A stretch of 31,955 nt of DNA from positions 1 to 31,955 of the IMG/VR virus record IMGVR_UViG_3300007735_000612, one strand, 5' to 3'. The stretch's first letter is position 1. Each line of letters begins with the position of its first letter. Under the pieces are notes generated by a model that saw only the letters and a list, made by a program, of their open reading frames with translations, was not told where the DNA came from and searched no databases. Positions 15,493 through 23,023 of the stretch are shown in pieces. A program made the position numbers and the translations under genes. This DNA is from a virus.

Positions 15493-18135
15493 ATGGCATT
15501 CAAATACGAAGTTGACGGCAAAACATTTAGAAGTGAAGTTGAGTTAACTCCTCAAGAAATTGAGGAATTGACTGCTTCCTTGGGTGCATCTCCTAAAAAA
15601 GAAGCTGGTTTCCTTGAGGCTATTCAGCGTGGATTGACATCGGCTGCATCTTTAATTTCTGCTGGGTCTGCTCAACAGACAGGAACATTTGGAGGTGCTT
15701 TTCCTGCACAGCCAGAAATGGAGCCAATAACACGGCAATCAATTCAGGCTGGAATGGGCGTTGATACAACAGCACCTTACCCTAAAGGATTTCGTGGCGC
15801 TGTGTTGTCTGGTGTTGAAGCTGCCGCATCTCCTGAGTCTTATTTGTTCCCTCCTCTAGCTGCGGTAAAACGCGCTCCTGTATTGGCGCAAACACTTTTA
15901 CGACCAGCGGAACAAGCTGTTGTTGGTACTGGCGCTGAAGGTGGAGGTCAAATAGGAGAGTATGCCGGTCAAAAATTTGATATGCCAATTTTAGGAAGAT
16001 TTATTGGCAGTCTTTTTGGTGGCGGTGGAACCTCATATGCTGCTGGGACAGCACTAAAAACAGCAGAATTTGGAATTGAAGTTGGCGGTAAAGCATGGAA
16101 CTTATCAAAATCTCAATGGGAAAAGGTCAAAGGAACAGTCCCAGAAGATGAGCTAATGAAAGATGTGGATAACCGCATAAGCAACATCTTTATTGCTGCT
16201 GGTGCTGCCGACCCCGATTACATGAAGAAGATTGTTGAGGCTGCTAGAGCGCAACAGAGCGTTTATCTGAAGGCTCCTGGCGGGACAGAAATGAAGATGC
16301 CTATAAGCTCCATGCTTGCTGACAATCCTGTTATCAACAACATCATTCAGTCGCTATCTTCCAAAGACCCAGTGTTTCGGGCGCAGTATGGCAAGCAGTT
16401 TGAAGATGCAAAACTTGCTTTGGCGCAAAACCAAAAACGCATCTTTGGCGACCCATCAAAAATTACAGCGGAAGTATCAGCAAAAGGTAAGTTGATTGAG
16501 CCTTTGGATTTGTCAAAACCGCAGCAAAGAAAAATTCGTTCAATTGACCAACAAATTGCAGACCTATCTGAAGACAGAACCCTTGACCCTACTGTGCTTG
16601 GGCAACGCATTTCTGCGCTGGTTGCACAAAAAGAAGATGATGCAAGAAAAGCGGTTGCTCCTCTGTACACAGAGGCTTTCAACATAGCAAAAAACAAAAG
16701 TCTAGAGTTGCCAGCAGCATCTGTAGATGATATTTATAACTTTGTGGCAGGAAGCCAAGCGTCTGATATTTTTAAGACTTTTCCGTCTATCTACAACCGT
16801 GTGCGCGTTAAGTTTAAGCCTGAAATAGTAGAGCCAAGCGCAATCTTGACTGCCGAAGGAAAGCCAGCAATTGAGGGAGGCAGGAAGTTTACTGCTGCTA
16901 CCATTGAAGACCTTGATTCTTTGAAAAGAGAAATCAACAAACAGCTTCGCAAAACAGATGACCCAGCAGACATTCGTCTTTTGACTGAGTTAAAACAGCG
17001 TGTTGGTGGACACATTGAAGGACTTGACCCAGATTTTGTAGCCGCATATCGCAATGCAGACAATGCGTATCTACAAAAAGTTGGCTTACCTTTTAATGCT
17101 GAAACTTTAAAAAGTGTTGACCGTAAGAAATTTGTTGAGCAAATTAGCCCCGCCATTATTGGCAACAAATCAAACGCAAGCGAATTTATCGCTGCTACTG
17201 GCCCAGATGGTCTGCAAATTGTTAAGGATGCGTTCTACGATAGCTTTAGCAAGGTGGCAATCAAGAATGATGCTATTGACCCAAAGGCAGCAAGAGCTTG
17301 GCTAAAAAAGAACAAAGGCGCTATCTCTATAGTCCCAGGTCTTGAGGATGAGTTAACCGCATCTGTGTCCAACATTGATGATTTGATTAGGCAAAAAAAC
17401 AGAGTCAATGCGGCATTTGAGAAAGTTGCTGGTGAACAAATCCTTGGCAAAGAAGGCATGGAAAGCCCTCAAAGGCTCATCTCCAAGATGTACAGCGACA
17501 TTGGATTCACCAACAAATTCATGTCGCAATATGGCGCTAACAAAGACGCTGTGAATGCTGCCCGTGCATTTTTGCTAGATGACATTGTTAACTCAGCAGA
17601 CCCAGTTGCTTTACTCAATGACAGGAACAAAGCCGCTGTTTTCAATCGTGTGTTTGGCCCTACTTACGCACAGAAAATCAAAGACTTTGGCATTGCGTCA
17701 GACCGATTGACAAAAGATTTGACCAATGTTCCTTTCAGGGTTGAGACTGTTCCGAAGACAAGAGTTGAAGAACTTACTGGAATTGCTCCAGAGCAAATCA
17801 TTTCTCGTATATACAATCCTGTGTCTGGGCCAATTTATGCCATCACATCTTTGTTTAGCAAGTATTGGGCAAAAACAGCATCTGGCGCAACAGAAGAAAA
17901 GCTAAAAGCATTGCTTCTGAACCCGTCTGACGCTGTGAAAGTTTTTGAATCTGTGCAGCCTAAAGTCAGTGGTTTTGATAAAACAAAAATTGATGATGCC
18001 ATTAGGATTGGTAAAAAATATGGCATCCAATGGGTGGCAGATGCTGTGAATGATTTGCAAACTGGTGCAGCAAGAGGTGTTTATCAAGGTGTAACTGCTC
18101 CTGCTCCTATTCCACAAGAAGTTGAGCAGCAGTAA
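15493..18135 (+). CDS. Putative ejection / internal virion protein 3 (large)
   Basis: This 880-residue protein is the largest gene product. It begins MAFKYEVDGKTFRSEVELTP, a short beta domain, then a Gly-rich hydrophobic region (residues about 100-190: SYLFPPLAAVKRAP, GRFIGSLFGGGGTSYAAG) that could insert in a membrane, then long helices to the end. This is the plan of large internal virion proteins of short-tailed phages. I see no clear lysozyme or transglycosylase motif. GAGGAATAGC precedes the ATG, and the stop overlaps the next start (TAATG). Confidence 0.68.
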   Translation: MAFKYEVDGKTFRSEVELTPQEIEELTASLGASPKKEAGFLEAIQRGLTSAASLISAGSAQQTGTFGGAFPAQPEMEPITRQSIQAGMGVDTTAPYPKGFRGAVLSGVEAAASPESYLFPPLAAVKRAPVLAQTLLRPAEQAVVGTGAEGGGQIGEYAGQKFDMPILGRFIGSLFGGGGTSYAAGTALKTAEFGIEVGGKAWNLSKSQWEKVKGTVPEDELMKDVDNRISNIFIAAGAADPDYMKKIVEAARAQQSVYLKAPGGTEMKMPISSMLADNPVINNIIQSLSSKDPVFRAQYGKQFEDAKLALAQNQKRIFGDPSKITAEVSAKGKLIEPLDLSKPQQRKIRSIDQQIADLSEDRTLDPTVLGQRISALVAQKEDDARKAVAPLYTEAFNIAKNKSLELPAASVDDIYNFVAGSQASDIFKTFPSIYNRVRVKFKPEIVEPSAILTAEGKPAIEGGRKFTAATIEDLDSLKREINKQLRKTDDPADIRLLTELKQRVGGHIEGLDPDFVAAYRNADNAYLQKVGLPFNAETLKSVDRKKFVEQISPAIIGNKSNASEFIAATGPDGLQIVKDAFYDSFSKVAIKNDAIDPKAARAWLKKNKGAISIVPGLEDELTASVSNIDDLIRQKNRVNAAFEKVAGEQILGKEGMESPQRLISKMYSDIGFTNKFMSQYGANKDAVNAARAFLLDDIVNSADPVALLNDRNKAAVFNRVFGPTYAQKIKDFGIASDRLTKDLTNVPFRVETVPKTRVEELTGIAPEQIISRIYNPVSGPIYAITSLFSKYWAKTASGATEEKLKALLLNPSDAVKVFESVQPKVSGFDKTKIDDAIRIGKKYGIQWVADAVNDLQTGAARGVYQGVTAPAPIPQEVEQQ

Positions 18136-18305
18136 TGTTTAATGCATTTTTAGCCTCTGCCGAAAGTCCTTGGCCTGGGACAGAGACTAAAACAGTGCTG
18201 GTTTGTCGTACTCCAAAGAAAGATGAGGACAAGATGCTTAGAGCAAATGAGTTTCTTGACAAAGATGGACGCATCTGCCGATGGGCAGTGGTGAATAAGA
18301 AATGA
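18135..18305 (+). CDS. Small protein upstream of lysis genes
   Basis: This 56-residue protein begins MFNAFLASAESPWPGTETKT and carries a VLVCRTPKKDEDKMLRANEF segment, ending CRWAVVNKK. It is bracketed by a TAATG overlap upstream and an ATGA overlap downstream, which supports that it is translated. No family recognised. It lies where lysis-region accessory proteins usually start. Confidence 0.55.
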   Translation: MFNAFLASAESPWPGTETKTVLVCRTPKKDEDKMLRANEFLDKDGRICRWAVVNKK

Positions 18306-18792
18306 TAGACCCATTCACGGCTTTCGCTATGGCACAAGCTGCCGTTTCTGGCATAAAAAAGCAGTTGCTCTTGGCAAAGACATCCACGGCCTCTATAAAG
18401 AATTCAGCAGTTTTTACCAAGCAGCGGATACAGTTCACCTAGCAAGCAGCAAGGCGCGGATTGCAAGCATAGGTAAAACAGATGCACAGATAAGCTCTCA
18501 GGCTCTCCAGATTGCACTTGCATCTAAGGCACTAAGAGAACATGAGAAAGAATTGAAGGATATTCTTTTCTACTCAGGCAATGCGCCAGTGTGGGAGGAA
18601 ATGATGGCAGAACGTACTAGGATGATTAAAGAGCGCAATACGATTGAAAGAGAAGAGTCAGAAAGAAAGCAGAAGGACAAGGAAGTGAAAGTAGCGATTA
18701 TCATGAACACACTCTGGATTTCAGGTGCGTCAGCTATCGTTGTTCCACTGGTTAGCATTACATTTCACATTATCACAAATAGGGGTTTTTGA
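18302..18792 (+). CDS. Membrane-anchored lysis-region protein, joined by a -1 frameshift
   Basis: Frame 0 from ATG 18302 gives 46 residues and stops at 18442. A second frame is open without its own start through to the stop at 18790-18792. Joining them by a -1 shift at A AAA AAG (18355-18361) gives a 163-residue protein whose junction, GIKK then AVALGKDIHGLYKEFSSF, continues one amphipathic helix. The opening MIDPFTAFAMAQAAVSGIKK plus AVALGKD and a C-terminal membrane helix (IIMNTLWISGASAIVVPLV) match a protein type seen in aquatic phages as one uninterrupted frame. Either ribosomes shift here or one A is missing from the assembly. It may act with the adjacent holin, as an anchored spanin-like or pinholin-like factor; the function is not known. 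Confidence 0.66.
18355..18361 (+). promoter_or_regulatory. Candidate -1 ribosomal frameshift site A AAA AAG
   Basis: The heptamer lies exactly in the X XXY YYZ phase of the upstream frame (ATA AAA AAG). It is the most efficient type of -1 slippery site in bacteria. The weak downstream pairings TTGC/GCAA and TCTT/AAGA could form a small hairpin 3-5 bases away, but no strong stimulator is visible. Confidence 0.5.
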
Positions 18793-19304
18793 TGATTCCA
18801 ATTCTTGGCGCATTGTTGGGTACGCTTGCTGAAAGCGGTCTTGGTCTTCTATCTTCTGCTATTCAGGCAAAAGGCAAGGAAGTTGTGGAGAACACATTGG
18901 GAGTCAAGATTCCCGATAATCCCACTCCTGCCGATGTTGAAAAACTGCGAGAGTTGCAGTACCGCCATGAAGAGCGCCTGATTGAACTTGGTATTGAAAA
19001 AGCCAAGATGGAATTGGCTGAGATGGAGATGTTTGCTAGGGCCGCTCAGTCTGATGCAGAGAACATCACAGACCGTTGGCAAGCGGATATGAACTCTGAC
19101 TCTTGGCTATCCAAGAACATACGCCCCATGAGCCTTATAGCCATCTTTATGGGGTACTTCCTATTTGCCATGATGTCTGCATATGGCCTCAATGCCAATG
19201 AGTCCTATGTGACCCTGCTTGGTAACTGGGGAATGCTCATCATGGGTGCATATTTTGGTGGGCGTACTGTGGAGAAGCTGGCAGAAATGCGGAGCAACAA
19301 GTGA
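18792..19304 (+). CDS. Holin, three transmembrane segments (GTA_holin_3TM type)
   Basis: This 170-residue protein has an N-terminal hydrophobic stretch (MIPILGALLGTLAESGLGLL), a charged helical middle (PADVEKLRELQYRHEERLIE...) and two C-terminal membrane helices separated by a short loop (MSLIAIFMGYFLFAMM and YVTLLGNWGMLIMGAYFGG). The order, length and the SWLSKNIRPMSLIAIF motif match the 3-TM holin superfamily. It would form membrane lesions that release the endolysin. ATG 18792 overlaps the preceding stop (TGATG); a TTG at 18789 is less likely. Confidence 0.83.
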   Translation: MIPILGALLGTLAESGLGLLSSAIQAKGKEVVENTLGVKIPDNPTPADVEKLRELQYRHEERLIELGIEKAKMELAEMEMFARAAQSDAENITDRWQADMNSDSWLSKNIRPMSLIAIFMGYFLFAMMSAYGLNANESYVTLLGNWGMLIMGAYFGGRTVEKLAEMRSNK

Positions 19305-19501
19305 ACATTTTCATCCCCGTTTTGTACATCTGCATGAACGGTCATTGTGAATTTTTTCAACAGCTTGCCCACTACACTGATAGGCAACAATGCATGGCAG
19401 TTGTGATGGCAAAGAAAGAGGAATTTATCAAGATGGGCGCAACGGTAGACGCAACTTGCATTGATTTAATTGTTCAAAAAAGGGGTTTTTATGAGTCTTA
19501 G
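19301..19501 (+). CDS. Small cysteine-containing protein of the lysis cassette
   Basis: This 66-residue protein starts at GTG 19301, overlapping the holin stop (GTGA). The first 11 residues are hydrophobic (MNIFIPVLYIC) followed by CMNG, and three more Cys-containing segments include ATCIDLIV. It may be an exported protein with disulfides. Similar ORFs sit between holin and endolysin in related phages; a spanin-like or inhibitor role is possible. It overlaps the endolysin gene by 11 bases. Confidence 0.58.
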   Translation: MNIFIPVLYICMNGHCEFFQQLAHYTDRQQCMAVVMAKKEEFIKMGATVDATCIDLIVQKRGFYES

Positions 19502-19829
19502 TCAAGAACAAGCTGCATTTCTTTTGGATATGTGCAAGCTAATTCAGTATGCCACTGAACAGGGTTTTATGGTCACTGGAGGCGAGTTAGCGCGTACACC
19601 TGAGCAGCAGGCTATCTACGTGAAAACAGGTCGCAGCAAGACCATGAATAGCATTCACTTGAAACGCTGTGCAATGGACTTAAACTTCTTCCGTGATGGA
19701 AAAATCATTTGGGACAAGGTTATTCTGGCTCCAGTTGGCGCGTACTGGGAAACCCTACATCCTAAAAATCGGTGGGGAGGAAACTTCAAGTCTCTGCTTG
19801 ATTGTCCCCACTTTGAGCGAAATGTTTGA
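19491..19829 (+). CDS. Endolysin, peptidase M15 family
   Basis: This 112-residue enzyme is expected to cut the peptide cross-bridges of host peptidoglycan. The M15 zinc site is visible: SIHLKRCAMDL (His56, Asp63 in the SxHxxxxAxD pattern) and CPHFE (His107). The NRWGGNFKSLLDCPHFE ending is typical of VanY/L-alanyl-D-glutamate peptidase-type endolysins. There is no signal peptide, so it depends on the holin. ATG 19491 follows AGGGG with good spacing; an in-frame TTG at 19470 lies in the preceding gene. It is the last gene of the late module, and its stop lies only 4 bases from the stop of the opposing leftward gene. Confidence 0.88.
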   Translation: MSLSQEQAAFLLDMCKLIQYATEQGFMVTGGELARTPEQQAIYVKTGRSKTMNSIHLKRCAMDLNFFRDGKIIWDKVILAPVGAYWETLHPKNRWGGNFKSLLDCPHFERNV

Positions 19830-19833
19830 TGGC

Positions 19834-20238
19834 TTAGGCTATCCCTAGCTTTCTCAAAGTTTCATAAGCCTTGCGTGGCCTAGACGCATTGGATGGTTTG
19901 TCTCTGATGCTTTCAGCGACTGACCACAGTGCTGCTGGATGCTCACCAACCCACGATACTATGTAAGCATCTGCCATCTTTGCCAGTTTCTTGCGTACAT
20001 CACCTACCGTTATCCCAACAATTTCAGCAATCTGATTTACAGATAACCCTGTTGGGAAACCTTTCAATAACTTGCGAATCTCAGCAGGTTTCCCGCTGGT
20101 CAGCACTACTACGCTTTCCATCGTGCTGAACTTATGATTGTTGGCGCATAGATACCTACGATATGTTTGATTGTCTGGCTTTTCTCTTGTTTCTAAGGTG
20201 CTTGCCCAGGCGTTGCAAGTCGTAATCGAACACCTCAT
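19834..20238 (-). CDS. Zinc-ribbon / winged-helix transcription regulator
   Basis: This 134-residue protein has two parts. Residues 1-40 form a zinc ribbon with Cys3, Cys8, Cys31 and His35 in the context YRRYLCANNHKFST, reminiscent of NrdR- and Ogr-type ribbons. Residues about 60-100 hold a helix-turn-helix (GLSVNQIAEIVGITVGDVRK) followed by a wing-like segment (AYIVSWVG). Only one CxxxxC pair plus C...H is present, so the ribbon is atypical. As the last gene of the leftward operon and next to the late module, it is a good candidate for the switch from early to late transcription. The role is inferred. Confidence 0.68.
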   Translation of the reverse strand: MRCSITTCNAWASTLETREKPDNQTYRRYLCANNHKFSTMESVVVLTSGKPAEIRKLLKGFPTGLSVNQIAEIVGITVGDVRKKLAKMADAYIVSWVGEHPAALWSVAESIRDKPSNASRPRKAYETLRKLGIA

Positions 20239-20240
20239 TC

Positions 20241-20471
20241 TTACTTTCCCATTTTTTTGATGTAAACAGAAAAGCTATCTTGCGTTGCTTTACCAAATGC
20301 GTTAATTTCACCAATACGCTCAATTGCCTCATCTAGTGCAGCATTCCAGCCCATATCGTAGTGCTTGCCTAGTGAATCATCAACAACATATTTGTCTCGC
20401 ATTGCATCTCGCTGTGCCTTGATGCACTCAGGGTAGTGGCAGTAATAGCTGCATGAGTGGACTTCATCCAT
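20241..20471 (-). CDS. Small conserved protein with Cys/His motif
   Basis: This 76-residue protein opens with MDEVHSCSYYCHYPECIKAQ, so it has His5, Cys7, Cys11 and Cys16 in a compact possible metal site, followed by KAQRDAMRDKY and a charged helix (DEAIERIGEI). This pattern is frequent in betaproteobacterial phages and prophages, with no assigned function. AGGAG stands about 9 bases before the ATG, and the start overlaps the upstream gene by 8 bases. Confidence 0.65.
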   Translation of the reverse strand: MDEVHSCSYYCHYPECIKAQRDAMRDKYVVDDSLGKHYDMGWNAALDEAIERIGEINAFGKATQDSFSVYIKKMGK

Positions 20472-21324
20472 TGTTCTTCTCCTGCAAAACTTTGCTTACA
20501 TATTTCACCACAGTCATTTCCTGTGAAGTGAATCCTAATGTTTCTTTTGCTGTCAACCCTACCCACTCGCGCTGTGGTGGGGTGGTGTAGAGGGGTATTT
20601 CAGTCCAAAGACCGCTGCCGCTTTCTGCCCAATTAGTCCTGTGGCGCAATAACACCGACCCTGAGTTATCTGCGGTGCATTGATACATCCACGCCATCGG
20701 CTCTTGCACTGGCAGGGGTGCTTCATTTACAAGAGTAACAATATTTTCTTTTACACTTTTTATAACCCAATTCCCTTTGGGCAACGGAAATTTAATAGTG
20801 TCCCAATTTTTGCTGTCGTTTGTGTCCGCAGTAAAAAAGTTATTGACAGATACACCGGCATTCATAAAACCTACAGGTAACTTGATTTCTAGCGACATCG
20901 GCTCCTGCACTGGCTGCACTGGCAGGGGTGGTGCGGTGTATAACTTGTCGCCTATCTTGATGCCTTTAGTTTTATCCCACGCAATACGGGGTCTGCCTTC
21001 ATGGTCAAACAAATAAACGTGCGCCACAGGCTCCTGCGCTGGCTGTGCTAAGGCTTCTTTGATGGCGGTGATGGCTTCGTGATAGCGTTCTACAATAGGG
21101 CAAGGCTCACTAAATTCGTGTCTATCTTTTTTTGCATGGTGAGCGCCACTGCAAACCCATTCAATGCTCACTAATTGCAACGCCTCAAGCGCCAGCTTCA
21201 ATACTTCACGCTCAGGCTTCTGCAATTTGTCCGCAGCCATCTTGCGTTTAGCTTGATAACCACCGCCCCAGCTACCCTGCCGCTTTTCCAGTTCATCAAA
21301 CGCTTCGTCTTCTGCATCTTTCAT
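20464..21324 (-). CDS. Modular Gln-Glu-Pro-linker protein of betaproteobacterial phages
   Basis: This is a 286-residue protein from ATG 21324, which overlaps the preceding stop as ATGA and has GGGG 9 bases upstream; an in-frame ATG at 21339 is less likely. The N-terminal helical part ends in AITAIKEALAQPAQEPVAHV. Then come modules separated by linkers of the form PPLPVQPVQEP and APLPVQEPMAWM, each with a short beta unit (GDKLYTAPP, IPLYTTPP). Such mosaics are typical of Burkholderiales phages and prophages. Function unknown; the repeats suggest recombination-driven module exchange. Confidence 0.68.
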   Translation of the reverse strand: MKDAEDEAFDELEKRQGSWGGGYQAKRKMAADKLQKPEREVLKLALEALQLVSIEWVCSGAHHAKKDRHEFSEPCPIVERYHEAITAIKEALAQPAQEPVAHVYLFDHEGRPRIAWDKTKGIKIGDKLYTAPPLPVQPVQEPMSLEIKLPVGFMNAGVSVNNFFTADTNDSKNWDTIKFPLPKGNWVIKSVKENIVTLVNEAPLPVQEPMAWMYQCTADNSGSVLLRHRTNWAESGSGLWTEIPLYTTPPQREWVGLTAKETLGFTSQEMTVVKYVSKVLQEKNNG

Positions 21325-21449
21325 ATCAGTAATCCCCATATAACAGCGACAACAGTAACGACAAGCACCAATATAAAAAATATCCCAATAGCGGTCTTCA
21401 CCATGTCAACAAAGAAATCACCGCCAGCGTCAGTATCGTCATCTTGCAT
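21321..21449 (-). CDS. Tiny membrane protein (42 aa)
   Basis: This 42-residue protein has an acidic N-terminus (MQDDDTDAGGDFF) and one strong membrane helix (IGIFFILVLVVTVVAVIWGLL). A clear AGGAG site lies 7-8 bases before the ATG, and the stop overlaps the next start as ATGA, so it is very probably translated. N-out or N-in orientation cannot be fixed. It could modify the host envelope or block superinfection; this is speculation. Confidence 0.62.
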   Translation of the reverse strand: MQDDDTDAGGDFFVDMVKTAIGIFFILVLVVTVVAVIWGLLI

Positions 21450-21451
21450 GG

Positions 21452-21643
21452 TCAGTCTCCTTTTAGTTCGCCTAAACGGTCACTCAATCGACTAATACGA
21501 GCATCGTGATACATCACCATATGCGAGGCATAGTCCAATGCTGTCTCTGCCTCTAGCTTTGAGCGTTGAGCCTCTATCAGTTCACGCGCTGCCAGTTCCA
21601 ATGGAGTTAGTGGAGTGAGTAATTGCTTGATAAATTGTTTCAT
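21452..21643 (-). CDS. Small helical protein
   Basis: This 63-residue protein, MKQFIKQLLTPLTPLELAAR at the start, is predicted to be one long helix or coiled coil (EAQRSKLEAETALDYASHM...RLSDRLGELKGD). Similar short proteins with TPLTPLELAARELIEA are common in early regions of betaproteobacterial phages. ATG 21643 has GGAG 9 bases upstream and overlaps the preceding stop (ATGA); an in-frame ATG farther upstream at 21682 falls inside the previous gene. Confidence 0.65.
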   Translation of the reverse strand: MKQFIKQLLTPLTPLELAARELIEAQRSKLEAETALDYASHMVMYHDARISRLSDRLGELKGD

Positions 21644-21777
21644 TTGCAATGCTCCGTTAAGAGTGCTGCCACAGTTCCGCACTTAGGTTCATAGCTTGTA
21701 TAGCCCATGTAAATCCCTACTGCAAGGATTACAGACACAAGGCCAACCAGGGCAAAAAAGTCTAGGATATATTTCAT
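21640..21777 (-). CDS. Tiny membrane protein (45 aa)
   Basis: This 45-residue protein has one N-terminal membrane helix (YILDFFALVGLVSVILAVGI) and a short tail with two cysteines (PKCGTVAALLTEHCK). AAGGA lies about 6 bases before the ATG, and both ends overlap neighbours as ATGA, supporting translation. The two-Cys tail may form a disulfide outside the membrane. No family recognised. Confidence 0.62.
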   Translation of the reverse strand: MKYILDFFALVGLVSVILAVGIYMGYTSYEPKCGTVAALLTEHCK

Positions 21778-22082
21778 GTTTCATCCTTCACAAACACACC
21801 ATTGGAAAGCAATGTGCCTTTGCGGTCTTTGATTTCATCGTAAGCCCATTCCATGCAGTCAACTAGGTTGATGTCCTGCAAGGCACAGTAAATAATGAGA
21901 CAAACCATCACATCACCTACGCCATCAGTAATCTTCCCAGGCTGCTTCTTGATAGTGGCATCTGCAAGCTCACCAAGCTCACTTACAGCCTTCAAAAGCT
22001 GAGTCTGAGGGGTGCTGTTAGGAATGATTTTCCTAGCCTCTGCCCAACGGATAATTTCAAGTTCAAGATATTGATAAGTCAT
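21774..22082 (-). CDS. MazG-like nucleotide pyrophosphohydrolase
   Basis: This 102-residue protein is expected to cleave nucleoside triphosphates or related nucleotides to monophosphate and pyrophosphate. The metal-binding helices of the MazG fold are visible: SELGELADA (ExxE) near residues 34-41 and DGVGDVMVCLIIYC near 53-66, followed by a third helix (LVDCMEWAYDEIKDRKG). Start 22082 has AGGA 7 bases upstream; the frame reaches 22136 with a less likely ATG. Phage MazG proteins may lower (p)ppGpp-type signals or cleanse the dNTP pool; which applies here is unknown. Confidence 0.76.
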   Translation of the reverse strand: MTYQYLELEIIRWAEARKIIPNSTPQTQLLKAVSELGELADATIKKQPGKITDGVGDVMVCLIIYCALQDINLVDCMEWAYDEIKDRKGTLLSNGVFVKDET

Positions 22083-22169
22083 AAAGTATCCTAAAAGGAG
22101 GGGTACTCGCTGCACTGACTGACCGCCGTTCCGCAATCCCTTGTATCAGCATCCGCTTTCCCCCGTAAA

Positions 22170-22418
22170 TCAAAATGGAATATCGTCGTCCATGTCCTTG
22201 GGAAAACCATCATCCTTTGGAAAGCCATCTTTGGCCTTTGGAGTGTTTAGGTATGCCCAACCATTCCAGCCGCCTTCAATCACAGGAATGGAGTCCAGCT
22301 TCAACTGCTTACCATTCTTTGTCTCAATGATTGAGCCAATTTTTTGGTAGTTGTTTTTCTCAATACCATCCTTGGTGTACTTACCGTTTACCACTGTCAC
22401 ATCGTATAGTTTTGCCAT
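22170..22418 (-). CDS. SSB-like protein with acidic interaction tip
   Basis: This 82-residue protein is one short beta barrel-like domain (AKLYDVTVVNGKYTKDGIEK...GSIIETKNGKQLKLDSIPV) followed by a linker with a repeated DGFPKD and a terminal DMDDDIPF. The last residues match the DDDIPF tip by which bacterial single-strand binding proteins recruit repair and replication proteins. The gene follows ERF directly, and its ribosome site overlaps the ERF stop. A role as the strand-binding partner of the recombinase is likely; canonical SSBs are about twice as long. Confidence 0.66.
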   Translation of the reverse strand: MAKLYDVTVVNGKYTKDGIEKNNYQKIGSIIETKNGKQLKLDSIPVIEGGWNGWAYLNTPKAKDGFPKDDGFPKDMDDDIPF

Positions 22419-22420
22419 TT

Positions 22421-23023
22421 TTAACCCTTTGAAAGTTCAGATTGTTTTTTGATTGCGCTACGGGTCTTGCTGTCAAGCATTCCCCAAAGTGCTACTTTTT
22501 CCTCAGCATCAACGATGCCTTGGTATTCACCAAGAGCGCCGACAACATCATCTGCTGCCATGCGGTCATTGATTGCTTGCGCCACCACAGCAAGCGTATT
22601 TGTTCGCCCTGGTGACACCAATTCAGTCTTAGCTGCTGCAATGCGAGGCGCACGGGATGCTGCATTGCCATCATCGTCTTCAGGAGCTATCCCACACGCT
22701 GCCATGAGGCTGTAGCGCCGTGCATAGGTCAATGCGCTGCCATACCCCTGCGGGTCTTGTTTACCCGCTGGAACGTGCAATTTGCCGCACTCCAATGTCT
22801 CGCCAGACTCATGGATAAAAACAGTCTCCACAGTCACGCCTGTGCTGTCCTCAGAGGTGCGTTGCACCAATGCAATCCCTGCGTTATTAAGGCTGTCAAT
22901 GACTGCTTCAATGCAGCCTGACAAGTCCACATACTTGCTGCGAAAGTGTGGGTTGGTCGATGTCTTTAGTGCAGGGCCAAAAGCCTTCTGTGCTTTGACC
23001 AATGCTGTTGCTATTTCTTTCAT
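22421..23023 (-). CDS. ERF-family single-strand annealing recombinase
   Basis: This 200-residue protein anneals complementary single strands during phage recombination and genome circularisation. The ERF core is visible: MKEIATALVKAQKAFGPALK, NPHFRSKYVDLSGCIEAVID, GIALVQ, HVPAGKQDPQGYGSALTYARR and YSLMAACGIAPEDDDGN. ATG 23023 has AAGGAAG 5 bases upstream and overlaps the previous stop (ATGA); in-frame codons up to 23065 are not needed. The C-terminal third is a variable helical region. The SSB-like gene lies directly downstream. Confidence 0.86.
   Translation of the reverse strand: MKEIATALVKAQKAFGPALKTSTNPHFRSKYVDLSGCIEAVIDSLNNAGIALVQRTSEDSTGVTVETVFIHESGETLECGKLHVPAGKQDPQGYGSALTYARRYSLMAACGIAPEDDDGNAASRAPRIAAAKTELVSPGRTNTLAVVAQAINDRMAADDVVGALGEYQGIVDAEEKVALWGMLDSKTRSAIKKQSELSKG

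Noticed and set aside
22083-22169. 29-codon minus-strand ORF (22157 region) with GGGGGA before ATG
   Set aside because: The ribosome-like site is good, but the peptide (MLIQGIAERRSVSAASTPPF...) has no recognisable pattern, overlaps the MazG start, and other frames are equally open, so it was not annotated.
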